Positions 31,350 to 39,138 of a DNA stretch of 55,137 nt are shown piece by piece. A program made the position numbers and the translations under genes. The notes under the pieces are model-generated. The model searched no databases. It saw only the letters and a list, made by a program, of their open reading frames with translations, and was not told the DNA's origin. How positions within the stretch are numbered: position 1 is the first letter of the stretch; every line of letters begins with the position of its first letter. The DNA lies in contig DAMBWF010000016.1 of NCBI GenBank assembly GCA_032052615.1, positions 1 through 55,137 on the forward strand, read 5' to 3'. The stretch comes from Pseudomonas_T sp032052615 (lineage in GTDB: Bacteria; Pseudomonadota; Gammaproteobacteria; Pseudomonadales; Pseudomonadaceae).

Positions 31350-31908
31350 CCTGCTCGTCGATGCTCGGCGGCGCCTCCGCCGGCGCCTTGCTGACCACCA
31401 CCATGGCCGGCCGCAACAGCCGCCCATTGAGCAGGTAGCCCTTCTGGAACACCTTCAGCACACTGCCGGGCTCGACATGGGTACTTTCTTCCATGGCCAT
31501 TGCCTGATGGTGCTCGGGATTGAATGGCGCGCCGTGAGGGTCGACCTGCTCGAGCTGATGGCGCTTGAGGGTGTCGAGGAAGAGCTTGAGGGTCAGCTCC
31601 ATGCCTTCGCGGATCGCCTTGCCGGAGGGATCGTCGGGGCTGGTCATCTCCAACCCGCGCTCCAGGCTGTCCACCACCGCCAGCAAGTCGCCGGCGAACC
31701 TTTCCAGGGCGAACTTGTGGGCTTTCTCGACATCCTGCTCGGCGCGACGGCGGATGTTCTGCAGCTCGGCAGCCACTCGCAGGGACTGATCCTGGGCCGC
31801 CGCCAGTTGCTCTTCCAATACCTGCACGCGGGTCGCCAGATCCTCCGCGGACTCGGTGTCCGGTGTCGCCTCGGGGTTCTGGTTGTCCAGGATCTGTTCG
31901 TCAGCCAT
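31345..31908 (-). CDS. grpE: Nucleotide exchange factor GrpE
   Basis: A protein of 187 residues. An acidic N-terminus leads into a long coiled-coil (about 25-85: LATRVQVLEEQLAAAQDQSLRVAAELQNIRRR), a short four-helix region and the C-terminal beta-wing with the signature FNPEHHQAMAMEESTHVEPGSVLKVFQKGYLLNGRLLRPAMVVVSK. It releases ADP from DnaK. It is the first gene of the grpE-dnaK-dnaJ group and has its own sigma-32 promoter. It diverges from recN. Confidence 0.97.
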   Translation of the reverse strand: MADEQILDNQNPEATPDTESAEDLATRVQVLEEQLAAAQDQSLRVAAELQNIRRRAEQDVEKAHKFALERFAGDLLAVVDSLERGLEMTSPDDPSGKAIREGMELTLKLFLDTLKRHQLEQVDPHGAPFNPEHHQAMAMEESTHVEPGSVLKVFQKGYLLNGRLLRPAMVVVSKAPAEAPPSIDEQA

Positions 31909-31960
31909 GCCTTCCTCCTCTCGAACGGGCGCGGCGCACGTCCGCCGCTTCTGCCCGCCT

Positions 31961-31988
31961 ATGTGGGGACTAATCCTGGCATTTCAAG
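31961..31988 (-). promoter_or_regulatory. Sigma-32 promoter for grpE
   Basis: On the minus strand CTTGAAA (31988-31982) and CCCCACAT (31968-31961) are 13 nt apart, a strong heat-shock promoter about 50 nt upstream of the grpE start. Confidence 0.8.
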
Positions 31989-32045
31989 GCTTCGCCCGGG
32001 CAACGATGCGAAGCGACCGATGGTCCGGCGTTCCATCGCCCTCGG

Positions 32046-32080
32046 TTGACGAGACAAACGAACACTGTATAAATACCCAG
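32046..32080 (+). promoter_or_regulatory. recN promoter with LexA box
   Basis: TTGACG (32046-32051) and TATAAA (32068-32073) are 16 nt apart. CTGTATAAATACCCAG (32065-32080) overlaps the -10 element and fits the CTG-N10-CAG pattern of the SOS box, so LexA would block RNA polymerase. Confidence 0.75.
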
Positions 32081-32103
32081 CAACGCATGAAAGGAGCGTC
32101 GCC

Positions 32104-33777
32104 ATGCTGGTTCATCTCTCCGTTCACAACTACGCCATCGTCGAACACCTGGACCTCGAACTGTCCAGCGGCATGACCGTGATCACCGGCGAGACCGGCG
32201 CCGGCAAATCCATCATGCTCGACGCCCTTGGCCTGACCCTGGGTGGCCGCGCCGACAGCGGCGCGGTCCGCCCCGGCGCGGACAAGGCCGACATCCTCGC
32301 CAGCTTCGACCTGAGCGCCATCCCGGAGGCCCGGGCATGGCTGGCCGAACGCGATCTGGACGGCGATGGCCCATGCATCCTACGCCGGGTGATCACCGCC
32401 GAGGGGCGCTCCCGCGCCTACATCAATGGCGCGCCCTGCCCCCAAGGCGACCTGCGCAGCCTTGGCGAGTTGCTCATCGACATCCACAGCCAGCACGAAC
32501 ACCAGTCCCTGCTCAAGCCGGACACCCATCGCCGCCTGCTGGACGAATACGCCGGCGCCAGCGAGCTGGCTCGCCAGGTTCAGCTCGCGGCCCAGCGCTG
32601 GCGCCAAACCCGCCAGGAGCTGGAGCGCCTGTCCAGCGCCGGCGACGAGCAGCGCGCCCGCCATCAACTGCTGAGCTATCAGTTGGAAGAGTTGGAAAAC
32701 CTCGGACTGGGCGAGAACGAGCTCGCCCAACTCGAGCAGGAGCACAAGACCCTTACCCAGTCCGGCCAGGTGCTCGGTGCCTGCCGGCAGGTCCTCGACC
32801 TCTGCAGCGAGAGCGACGCGGGCAACGTACTGTCGGTCCTGGGCTCCAGCCTGCAACGCCTGAGCGCCTTCCAAGACCAGCCGGGGGCGTTGGGCGAAGC
32901 GTTCGGGCTACTCACCAGCGCGCAGATCCAGGTCGAGGAAGCCGTCGGCGAACTGAGCCGCTTCGTGGATCACTTCGAAGCCGACCCGCAGCGGCAGATG
33001 CAGGTGGAGGAGCGTCTCGACGCCCTCTACAGCCTGGCCCGCAAGCATCGGGTCCAGCCCAACGAACTGGGTGAATTGCAGAAACGCCTGCAGGCCGAGC
33101 TGGCCTCCCTGAACGCGGACGACCAGGCGGTCGAACGCCTCGGCGAGGAACTTACCGCCTACGTGCGCCACTATCAGGAGAAGGCCCGCGAACTCAGCGC
33201 CCTACGCCAGGACGCCGCGACTCGGCTGGCGGCGGCGGTGGAGCAGGAAATGCAGCACCTGGGCATGCCAGGCGGCCGCCTGAGCATCGAGCTGCGCGAA
33301 CTCTCGGGCGATACGCCCCAGCCTCAGGGCCTGGAAAACGTCGAGTTTCTCGTCAGCGCCAACCCGGGCCAACCGCTCAAGGGGCTGGCCAAAGTGGCAT
33401 CGGGCGGTGAGTTGTCCCGCATCAGCCTGGCCATCCAGGTTATCACCGCGCAGACCTCGAGGGTTCCCACTCTGGTGTTCGACGAAGTGGACGTCGGCAT
33501 CGGCGGTCCCACGGCCGAGGTGGTCGGGCAATTGCTGCGACGCCTGGGCGAGCGGGGCCAAGTCCTGACCGTGACCCACCTACCTCAGGTGGCCGCCCAG
33601 GGGCATCATCACCTGTTCGTGCACAAGGAACGCGGCAGCGCCGAGACCCGCACCGCCGTCGCCACCCTCAAGGACGGGGCACGTATCGAGGAGATCGCCC
33701 GCATGCTCGGCGGGCTGGACATGACCCGCGAGTCCCTGGCCCATGCCCGGAAGATGGTCGCCAGCGCCCGAGCCTGA
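32104..33777 (+). CDS. recN: DNA repair protein RecN
   Basis: A protein of 557 residues, an SMC-like ATPase that acts early in double-strand break repair. The ATP head is split: the N-terminal Walker A is GETGAGKSIMLDALGL, and the C-terminal part has the signature SGGELSRISLAIQV, Walker B TLVFDEVDVGIGGPTAE and an H-loop (VTHLPQVA). A coiled-coil lies between. The ATG is preceded by AAGGAG. An SOS box overlaps its promoter, and a strong terminator follows the stop. Confidence 0.97.
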   Translation: MLVHLSVHNYAIVEHLDLELSSGMTVITGETGAGKSIMLDALGLTLGGRADSGAVRPGADKADILASFDLSAIPEARAWLAERDLDGDGPCILRRVITAEGRSRAYINGAPCPQGDLRSLGELLIDIHSQHEHQSLLKPDTHRRLLDEYAGASELARQVQLAAQRWRQTRQELERLSSAGDEQRARHQLLSYQLEELENLGLGENELAQLEQEHKTLTQSGQVLGACRQVLDLCSESDAGNVLSVLGSSLQRLSAFQDQPGALGEAFGLLTSAQIQVEEAVGELSRFVDHFEADPQRQMQVEERLDALYSLARKHRVQPNELGELQKRLQAELASLNADDQAVERLGEELTAYVRHYQEKARELSALRQDAATRLAAAVEQEMQHLGMPGGRLSIELRELSGDTPQPQGLENVEFLVSANPGQPLKGLAKVASGGELSRISLAIQVITAQTSRVPTLVFDEVDVGIGGPTAEVVGQLLRRLGERGQVLTVTHLPQVAAQGHHHLFVHKERGSAETRTAVATLKDGARIEEIARMLGGLDMTRESLAHARKMVASARA

Positions 33778-33785
33778 AATCGCCC

Positions 33786-33819
33786 CATGAAAAAGGCGAC
33801 CGAGGTCGCCTTTTTCATG
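33786..33819. terminator. Bidirectional terminator between recN and fur
   Basis: A perfect 15-bp stem (CATGAAAAAGGCGAC and its complement) with a CGAG loop lies 8 nt after the recN stop and 23 nt after the fur stop. A- and T-runs serve both strands. Confidence 0.9.
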
Positions 33820-33842
33820 ATGAGGAACCGCCTTTCCTCCTT

Positions 33843-34247
33843 TTATTTACGTTTGCGCACGTAGAGCACTAAGTTGTGATCCACCAACTCAAAGCCGTGC
33901 TCCTTGACGATCTCTCGTTGGCGCTTCTCGATTTCCGTATCGAAGAACTCGATCACTTCGCCGCTATCGACGCACACCATGTGATCGTGGTGGCCGCCAT
34001 CCGCCAGCTCGAATACGGCATGCCCTCCATCGAAGTTGTGACGAACCACCAGGCCGGCCGCCTCGAATTGGGTCAACACGCGATAGACCGTGGCCAGACC
34101 GACGTCCTCGCCCGCATCCATCAGCGCCTTGTAGACGTCTTCCGCGCTCATGTGACGCTGGTCGGTGGAGTCCAGCATCTGCAGAATCTTGACTCGCGGT
34201 AGGGTCACCTTGAGGCCGGCTTTACGCAGTTCGTTATTTTCAACCAT
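33843..34247 (-). CDS. fur: Ferric uptake regulator Fur
   Basis: A protein of 134 residues, MVENNELRKAGLKVTLPRVKILQML..., with an N-terminal winged helix and a C-terminal dimerisation/metal domain. Metal ligands are seen in HHDHMVCVDSG and in the Glu/His residues after it. The C-terminal CxxC of E. coli Fur is absent and only one Cys is present, as is usual in Pseudomonas Fur. With iron bound it represses siderophore and uptake genes. The ATG at 34247 is preferred to one five codons upstream because it matches the family start. It is divergent from bamE with 99 nt between. Confidence 0.97.
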   Translation of the reverse strand: MVENNELRKAGLKVTLPRVKILQMLDSTDQRHMSAEDVYKALMDAGEDVGLATVYRVLTQFEAAGLVVRHNFDGGHAVFELADGGHHDHMVCVDSGEVIEFFDTEIEKRQREIVKEHGFELVDHNLVLYVRKRK

Positions 34248-34273
34248 GGTCAGCTTTCTCATGGAAGGCGGCT

Positions 34274-34302
34274 TTCGCAGCTTCCCTCAATACGGGTATG
34301 AT
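34274..34302 (+). promoter_or_regulatory. Probable bamE promoter
   Basis: TTCGCA (34274-34279) and TATGAT (34297-34302) with 17-nt spacing, about 45 nt upstream of the bamE ATG. A good -10 and a moderate -35. Confidence 0.5.
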
Positions 34303-34346
34303 CGGGCTTTAATTTGCCCAGCCAAGATAGTGGAAGTCACCCACCG

Positions 34347-34871
34347 ATGCAAAACACCAAGCTCCTGCTGGCCAGCCTGACCCTTACCGGTCTGGTCGCA
34401 CTTGCCGGTTGCTCGTTCCCCGGCGTGTACAAGATCGACATCCAGCAGGGCAATGTCGTGACGCAGGACATGATAGACCAGCTCAAGCCTGGAATGACCC
34501 GCCGACAAGTGCGGTTTATCATGGGCAACCCGCTAATCAGCGATACGTTCCATGCCAATCGCTGGGACTACCTCTATAGCATCCAACCCGGCGGCGGAAA
34601 GCGTCAGCAGGAGCGCGTCAGCCTCATGTTCGACGGCAATGATCAATTGGTCGGCCTCAATGGCGACTTCATGCCCGGTGTCAGCCGGGACGAGGCAATC
34701 CTCGGCCAGGATAGCGCCAACAGCATCTCCACGCCGCAGGCCAAGGAACAGCAGAAACCCGAGCAACCGCCCAAGCCCGGCTCGCTACTGGATCAGATCC
34801 AGCACGACGTGGACGACGTCAAGCCAGTCCCCGTCCCGACGCCCGAGCCGCTGGAAACCAGCCCGCAATAA
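34347..34871 (+). CDS. bamE: Outer-membrane assembly lipoprotein BamE (OmlA)
   Basis: A protein of 174 residues with a lipoprotein signal (LLLASLTLTGLVALAGC, lipidation at Cys22). The SmpA/OmlA domain follows (FPGVYKIDIQQGNVVTQDMIDQLKPGMTRRQVRFIMGNPL, then FHANRWDYLYSI). BamE supports BamA-BamD in inserting outer-membrane proteins. The C-terminal 60 residues are a Pro/Gln/Glu-rich extension missing from E. coli BamE (113 aa) but usual in pseudomonad OmlA. It is divergent from fur, as in P. aeruginosa, and ends at a clear terminator. Confidence 0.96.
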   Translation: MQNTKLLLASLTLTGLVALAGCSFPGVYKIDIQQGNVVTQDMIDQLKPGMTRRQVRFIMGNPLISDTFHANRWDYLYSIQPGGGKRQQERVSLMFDGNDQLVGLNGDFMPGVSRDEAILGQDSANSISTPQAKEQQKPEQPPKPGSLLDQIQHDVDDVKPVPVPTPEPLETSPQ

Positions 34872-34876
34872 CGAGA

Positions 34877-34900
34877 AACCCGGCCAACGCCGGGTTTTTT
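34877..34900 (+). terminator. bamE terminator
   Basis: An 8-bp stem (AACCCGGC / GCCGGGTT) with loop CAAC and a TTTT run begins 6 nt after the bamE stop. Confidence 0.85.
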
Positions 34901-34921
34901 CATGCCACTCGAAAGGCCTGT

Positions 34922-35239
34922 TCAGGCACCTTGCTGCCGTTTCGCTTCAGCCGCTCGCGCCGCGCGCCGTTTTCGAACCTCCTTCGGATCGGCCAGCAAC
35001 GGACGATACAGCTCCACCCGGTCGCCCTCCTCCAATAAGCGCTCCTCGGGACGAGCCAGCAGCCGCCCATGAATGCCCAGAGGACAAACCAACGGATCGA
35101 GCTGGGGGAAAGACCGGGCCAAGTCGGCCAGCAGAACCGCCTGCCGGGCCGTGGTCCCGACGGGCACCTTCAGCGCGAGCAAGATCTGCTTGTCCGGCAA
35201 TGCACAGGCGATTTCGATCGCCACGCGACCCTCACCCAT
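34922..35239 (-). CDS. rnfH: RnfH family ubiquitin-like protein
   Basis: A protein of 105 residues, MGEGRVAIEIACALPDKQILLALKVPVGTTARQAVL..., of the RnfH (UPF0125) family with a beta-grasp fold; the ending GDRVELYRPLLADPKEVRKRR is diagnostic. In E. coli the ratA-rnfH pair has been called PasT-PasI, a proposed toxin-antitoxin or persistence pair, though the toxin role is disputed. The ATG at 35239 overlaps the ratA stop by 8 nt. Confidence 0.9.
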   Translation of the reverse strand: MGEGRVAIEIACALPDKQILLALKVPVGTTARQAVLLADLARSFPQLDPLVCPLGIHGRLLARPEERLLEEGDRVELYRPLLADPKEVRKRRAARAAEAKRQQGA

Positions 35240-35666
35240 AGAGCTGCTTGGCCCGCTTGCAGAATGCGTCCACCATCGTGTTGGCCGCCTGCGTGAACAG
35301 CGGACCAAGCGTGGCCCTGATGATCGTTCCCGCATAATCGAAATCAAGATCGAGGCTGATCTTGCAGGCCTTCTCGCCCAGCGCCTTGAATTGCCAGACG
35401 CCCTGGAAATGGGTGAATGGCCCTTCGTCGAGATTCAAGGTGATCGCGTTGCCCGGCACGAGGGTGTTACGGGTGACGAAGCGCTGGCTGATACCGGCCT
35501 TGCCTACCGTGAGGCTGGCTCGCATGTGATGCTCATCGGATTCCAGCACCTCGCTGGCCGAACACCAGGGTAGAAATTCCGGATAGCGCGCCACATCGTT
35601 GACCAGCTCATACAGCGCTTGCGCCGGATAGGGCAGCAGCGCCGACCGCTGGATATGCGTGCTCAT
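35232..35666 (-). CDS. ratA: START/polyketide-cyclase-like protein RatA (PasT)
   Basis: A protein of 144 residues with the coenzyme Q-binding START fold of the RatA/Coq10 family: RSALLPYPAQALYELVNDVARYPEFLPWC, GPFTHFQGVWQF, then LDFDYAGTIIRATLGPLF. RatA was described in E. coli as a 50S-binding inhibitor of 70S formation; relation to Coq10 suggests a role in ubiquinone function. It lies divergent from smpB with 165 nt between and overlaps rnfH, the typical smpB-ratA-rnfH arrangement. Confidence 0.93.
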   Translation of the reverse strand: MSTHIQRSALLPYPAQALYELVNDVARYPEFLPWCSASEVLESDEHHMRASLTVGKAGISQRFVTRNTLVPGNAITLNLDEGPFTHFQGVWQFKALGEKACKISLDLDFDYAGTIIRATLGPLFTQAANTMVDAFCKRAKQLYG

Positions 35667-35831
35667 AAGCTTCTCCTCGCTCGTGCGGCGCGCACTGGAG
35701 CAGCGGAGACCGCGACTCGCGAGCCGCTACCCGCCAACGCAAAGCGCATATTGTCCGGGATTCACCGGGCGTGCTCAAGGTTTAACGCCACCATAGCCGC
35801 GCCATGCGCGACTCCCTATAATGCCGCACCT

Positions 35832-36308
35832 ATGGCCAAGCAAAAGAAAGCCCCGCAGGGCAACATCGCGCAAAACAAGAAAGCGTTCCACGATTACTTC
35901 ATCGAGCAGAAGTTCGAGGCCGGATTGGCCTTGGCTGGCTGGGAGGTAAAAAGCCTGCGCGCCGGCAAGGCGCAACTGGTGGATAGCTATGTATTGCTCA
36001 AGGATGGCGAGGCATGGCTGATGGGCTGCCATATCACGCCGCTGACCACCGCCAGCACCCACGTCATCGCCGACCCCATCCGCACCCGCAAGCTGCTGCT
36101 GAACCAGCGCGAACTGGGCAAGCTGTTCGGCGCGGTGCAACAGAAAGGCTATACCTGCGTCGCGCTGTCGCTGTACTGGAAAGGCCACTTGGTCAAGTGC
36201 GAGATCGCGCTGGTCAAGGGCAAGAAAGAGTTCGACAAGCGCCACACCGAGAAAGAACGGGACGCCGATCGCGAAGTCCAGCGCGCCATGCGCAAGGAAA
36301 AGGCCTGA
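35832..36308 (+). CDS. smpB: SsrA-binding protein SmpB
   Basis: A protein of 158 residues, full length: NKKAFHDYFIEQKFEAGLALAGWEVKSLRAGKAQL, then GCHITP, the RKLLLNQRELGKLFGAVQQKGYTCVAL core and the basic tail GKKEFDKRHTEKERDADRE. SmpB carries tmRNA into stalled ribosomes, its tail filling the empty mRNA channel. The ATG at 35832 is the family start (MAKQKK). The tmRNA gene is in the same window about 10 kb downstream. Confidence 0.98.
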   Translation: MAKQKKAPQGNIAQNKKAFHDYFIEQKFEAGLALAGWEVKSLRAGKAQLVDSYVLLKDGEAWLMGCHITPLTTASTHVIADPIRTRKLLLNQRELGKLFGAVQQKGYTCVALSLYWKGHLVKCEIALVKGKKEFDKRHTEKERDADREVQRAMRKEKA

Positions 36309-36345
36309 CGCTCCGCAGCGATCCGGCCTCTCCCCCGCTTCTCCC

Positions 36346-37113
36346 TCAGGCTCGTTGTCGTCGCTGCGCGCGCGCCATCCGCAATTCCTCTTGCCGCACC
36401 TCTGCCAGCACTTCCTGCACATAGTCGATATGCCGATGGGAAATGTCCCGGGCCTCGTCGGCACGTTGCTCCATGATGGCTTCGAACAACGCCTGGTGCT
36501 GGCGCAGCAACATCTCGCGAGTCTCGCTGCGCTGGGCGTACATGCCGCCGATATTGGTGACCACGTTGCGCTTGAGCAGGTCGAACAGCCCGCGAATGGT
36601 GTGCAACAACACAGCGTTATGGCTGGCCTCGGCGATGGCCAAGTGGAAACGCGCATCCGCCGCCCCCTCCTCCGCGCGCGTTACCTCATCCTCTGCGGCG
36701 TAGCACGCCCGTAGTGCCTCGAAGGCGTCGCTCAGGCGTTGCCGGTCCACCGGCGTGGCCCTTAGCGCCGCGTAATAGGCGCACGCGCCTTCGAGGGTAT
36801 GACGGAATTCCAGCAGATCGCGCTGCGCTTCCGGGCTGCCTTCGAGCAGGCGCAACAGCGGGTCGCTGAAGCTCGCGCCCAGGGACGTCGCGACATAGTT
36901 GCCGCCTCCCTGCCGGCTGACCAGCAAGCCCTTCGCCACCAGTTTCTGGATCGCCTCTCGCAGCGAAGGCCGCGAGACGCCAAATTGCTCAGCCAGAGCG
37001 CGCTCCGCCGGCAGGCGTTCGCCCGGCTTGAGCGTTCCCTCCAGGATCATTGATTCCAATTGCGCGACGATGTCGTCGGACAGACGACGCTGACGAATCT
37101 GATCGAACCCCAT
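36346..37113 (-). CDS. lldR: FadR-type GntR regulator of lactate utilisation (LldR)
   Basis: A protein of 255 residues with an N-terminal GntR winged helix (LKPGERLPAERALAEQFGVSRPSLREAIQKLVAKGLL) and a C-terminal FCD ligand domain (EFRHTLEGACAYYAA, then DARFHLAIAEASHNAVLLHTI, HQALFEAIMEQRADEAR). The FCD histidines fit a metal/organic-acid site. It is divergent from lldP. The perfect palindrome in between has the core expected for LldR/PdhR-type factors, so it probably represses lldPD-dld until lactate is present. Confidence 0.92.
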   Translation of the reverse strand: MGFDQIRQRRLSDDIVAQLESMILEGTLKPGERLPAERALAEQFGVSRPSLREAIQKLVAKGLLVSRQGGGNYVATSLGASFSDPLLRLLEGSPEAQRDLLEFRHTLEGACAYYAALRATPVDRQRLSDAFEALRACYAAEDEVTRAEEGAADARFHLAIAEASHNAVLLHTIRGLFDLLKRNVVTNIGGMYAQRSETREMLLRQHQALFEAIMEQRADEARDISHRHIDYVQEVLAEVRQEELRMARAQRRQRA

Positions 37114-37266
37114 TCCCCTCTCCTGCCATACGCACCGCTGTGCATCCGAGCGGCCCGCGTTTTAATCAGGCTCGTCACCCCCTCGACGATGCGCGCGACC
37201 GACCAAAGTCGTAGTGCGGCAATTTGACAGGTACGAGGCCTGACTCTTACTCTGAGCCGTCGACAT

Positions 37267-37291
37267 TGTAAATTGGTATTACCAATTTACA
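37267..37291. promoter_or_regulatory. LldR operator
   Basis: A perfect 25-bp palindrome (12 + 1 + 12) with core AATTGGTATTACCAATT, 67 nt upstream of lldP and about 154 nt upstream of lldR. TTGGT-N3-ACCAA is the recognised half-site pattern of LldR and PdhR in the FadR subfamily. Confidence 0.85.
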
Positions 37292-37357
37292 CAACAATGA
37301 AGGACGGCAACCGCCGGCCCGACACAGGCATACCAACAACAATCAGGAGCCGTCTCC

Positions 37358-39016
37358 ATGCAAGCCTGGCAACAATTGTACGCCCCGCTTGGCAGCCTTG
37401 GCCTTTCCGCGCTGGTCGCCGTCATCCCGATCGTCTTCTTCTTCCTGGCCCTGGCGGTCTTCCGCATGAAGGGCTATCTCGCCGGGACCATTACCCTGGC
37501 CTTGGCGCTGGCCGTGGCGGTTCTCGCCTTCGGCATGCCGACCGACATGGCCTTCGCCGCCGCCGGATACGGCTTCGCCTATGGCCTGTGGCCGATCGCC
37601 TGGATCATCGTCGCCGCGGTCTTCCTCTACAAACTCACCGTAAGGAGCGGCCAGTTCGAAATAATCCGCAGCTCGGTGCTATCGATCACCGGCGACCAGC
37701 GCCTTCAGGTCTTGCTGATCGGCTTCTCCTTCGGCGCCTTTCTCGAGGGCGCGGCCGGCTTCGGCGCCCCGGTGGCGATCACCGCCGCCCTGCTGGTGGG
37801 CCTGGGCTTCAACCCGCTGTACGCCGCCGGCCTGTGCCTGATCGCCAACACCGCGCCGGTGGCCTTCGGCGCGCTGGGCATCCCGATCATCGTCGCCGGC
37901 CAGGTGACCGGCATCGATGCTTTCAAGATCGGCGCCATGACCGGTCGCCAATTGCCGCTGCTGTCGATCATCGTGCCGTTCTGGCTGGTGGCGATGATGG
38001 ATGGCTGGCGCGGCGTGCGGGAAACCTGGCCGGCCGCCCTGGTGGCGGGCGCCAGCTTCGCCGTGACCCAGTACTTCACCTCCAACTTCATCGGCCCCGA
38101 GTTGCCCGACATCACCTCGGCCTTGGTCAGCCTGGTCTGCCTGGCGCTGTTCCTGAAGGTTTGGCAGCCGACCACCGCCCGCGCCGCCCTGGGCGCCGGC
38201 GAGGCCGCGGTGGTCGCCGGCGCGTCGGCGACGCCCTACAGCGCCAGCCAGATCTTCAAGGCCTGGTCGCCGTTCCTGGTGCTGACGGTGCTGGTCACGA
38301 TCTGGACGCTGAAGCCGTTCAAGGCGCTGTTCGCCCCCGGCGGCGCGATGGAAAGCGGGGTGTTCCTGTTCGCCATCCCGCACCTGGACCAACTGGTGGT
38401 CAAGGTCGCGCCCATCGCCGCCAGCCCCACGCCCCTGGCGGCGGTGTTCAAGCTGGACCCGATTTCCGCCACCGGCACCGCGATCTTCCTCTCGGCGGTG
38501 GTGTCGATGCTGATCCTGCGGATCGCCCCGAAAACTGGCCTGACCACTTTCCGCGACACCCTGGTGGAATTGAAGCTGCCCATCCTGTCCATTGGCATGG
38601 TGCTGGCTTTCGCCTTCGTCACCAACTATTCGGGCATGTCCACCACCCTGGCCCTGGTCTTGGCCGGCACGGGCGTGGCCTTCCCCTTCTTCTCGCCGTT
38701 CCTCGGCTGGCTGGGGGTGTTCCTGACCGGCTCGGATACCTCGTCCAATGCCCTGTTCAGCTCCTTGCAAGCCACCACCGCGCACCAGATCGGGGTCAAC
38801 GACACCCTGCTGGTGGCCGCCAACACCAGCGGCGGCGTGACCGGCAAGATGATCTCGCCACAGTCCATCGCCGTGGCCTGCGCCGCCACCGGCATGGTCG
38901 GCAAGGAGTCGGACCTGTTTCGTTTCACCCTCAAGCACAGCCTGCTGTTCGCCGCCATGGTGGGGGCGATCACCCTCGCCCAGGCCTACCTGTTCACCGG
39001 CATGCTGGTGCATTGA
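37358..39016 (+). CDS. lldP: L-lactate permease
   Basis: A protein of 552 residues with about 12-14 membrane helices, the length of E. coli LldP (551). Family stretches include SFGAFLEGAAGFGAPVAITAALLVGLGF, NTAPVAFGALGIPI, TNYSGMSTTLAL and LTGSDTSSNALFSSLQ. It takes up lactate (and glycolate) with protons. CAGGAGCC lies upstream of the ATG. It is the first gene of lldP-lldD-dld, downstream of the LldR operator. Confidence 0.97.
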   Translation: MQAWQQLYAPLGSLGLSALVAVIPIVFFFLALAVFRMKGYLAGTITLALALAVAVLAFGMPTDMAFAAAGYGFAYGLWPIAWIIVAAVFLYKLTVRSGQFEIIRSSVLSITGDQRLQVLLIGFSFGAFLEGAAGFGAPVAITAALLVGLGFNPLYAAGLCLIANTAPVAFGALGIPIIVAGQVTGIDAFKIGAMTGRQLPLLSIIVPFWLVAMMDGWRGVRETWPAALVAGASFAVTQYFTSNFIGPELPDITSALVSLVCLALFLKVWQPTTARAALGAGEAAVVAGASATPYSASQIFKAWSPFLVLTVLVTIWTLKPFKALFAPGGAMESGVFLFAIPHLDQLVVKVAPIAASPTPLAAVFKLDPISATGTAIFLSAVVSMLILRIAPKTGLTTFRDTLVELKLPILSIGMVLAFAFVTNYSGMSTTLALVLAGTGVAFPFFSPFLGWLGVFLTGSDTSSNALFSSLQATTAHQIGVNDTLLVAANTSGGVTGKMISPQSIAVACAATGMVGKESDLFRFTLKHSLLFAAMVGAITLAQAYLFTGMLVH

Positions 39017-39138
39017 GTCGGATGCCGGGCACCCTCCCAGGGGGGCCCAGTCGAAATCCATTGCGAGTGCCGCCCACGCGGCGCTTCGTTCAACCCGAGC
39101 CGTCGCCCCGCGCGGCTCCTCACTCGGTGTGAATCCTC

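Noticed and set aside
37273..39132. 619-codon plus-strand frame over lldP
   Set aside because: Arg/Gly/Pro-rich shadow in a second frame of lldP; the frame starting at 37358 gives a full-length permease.
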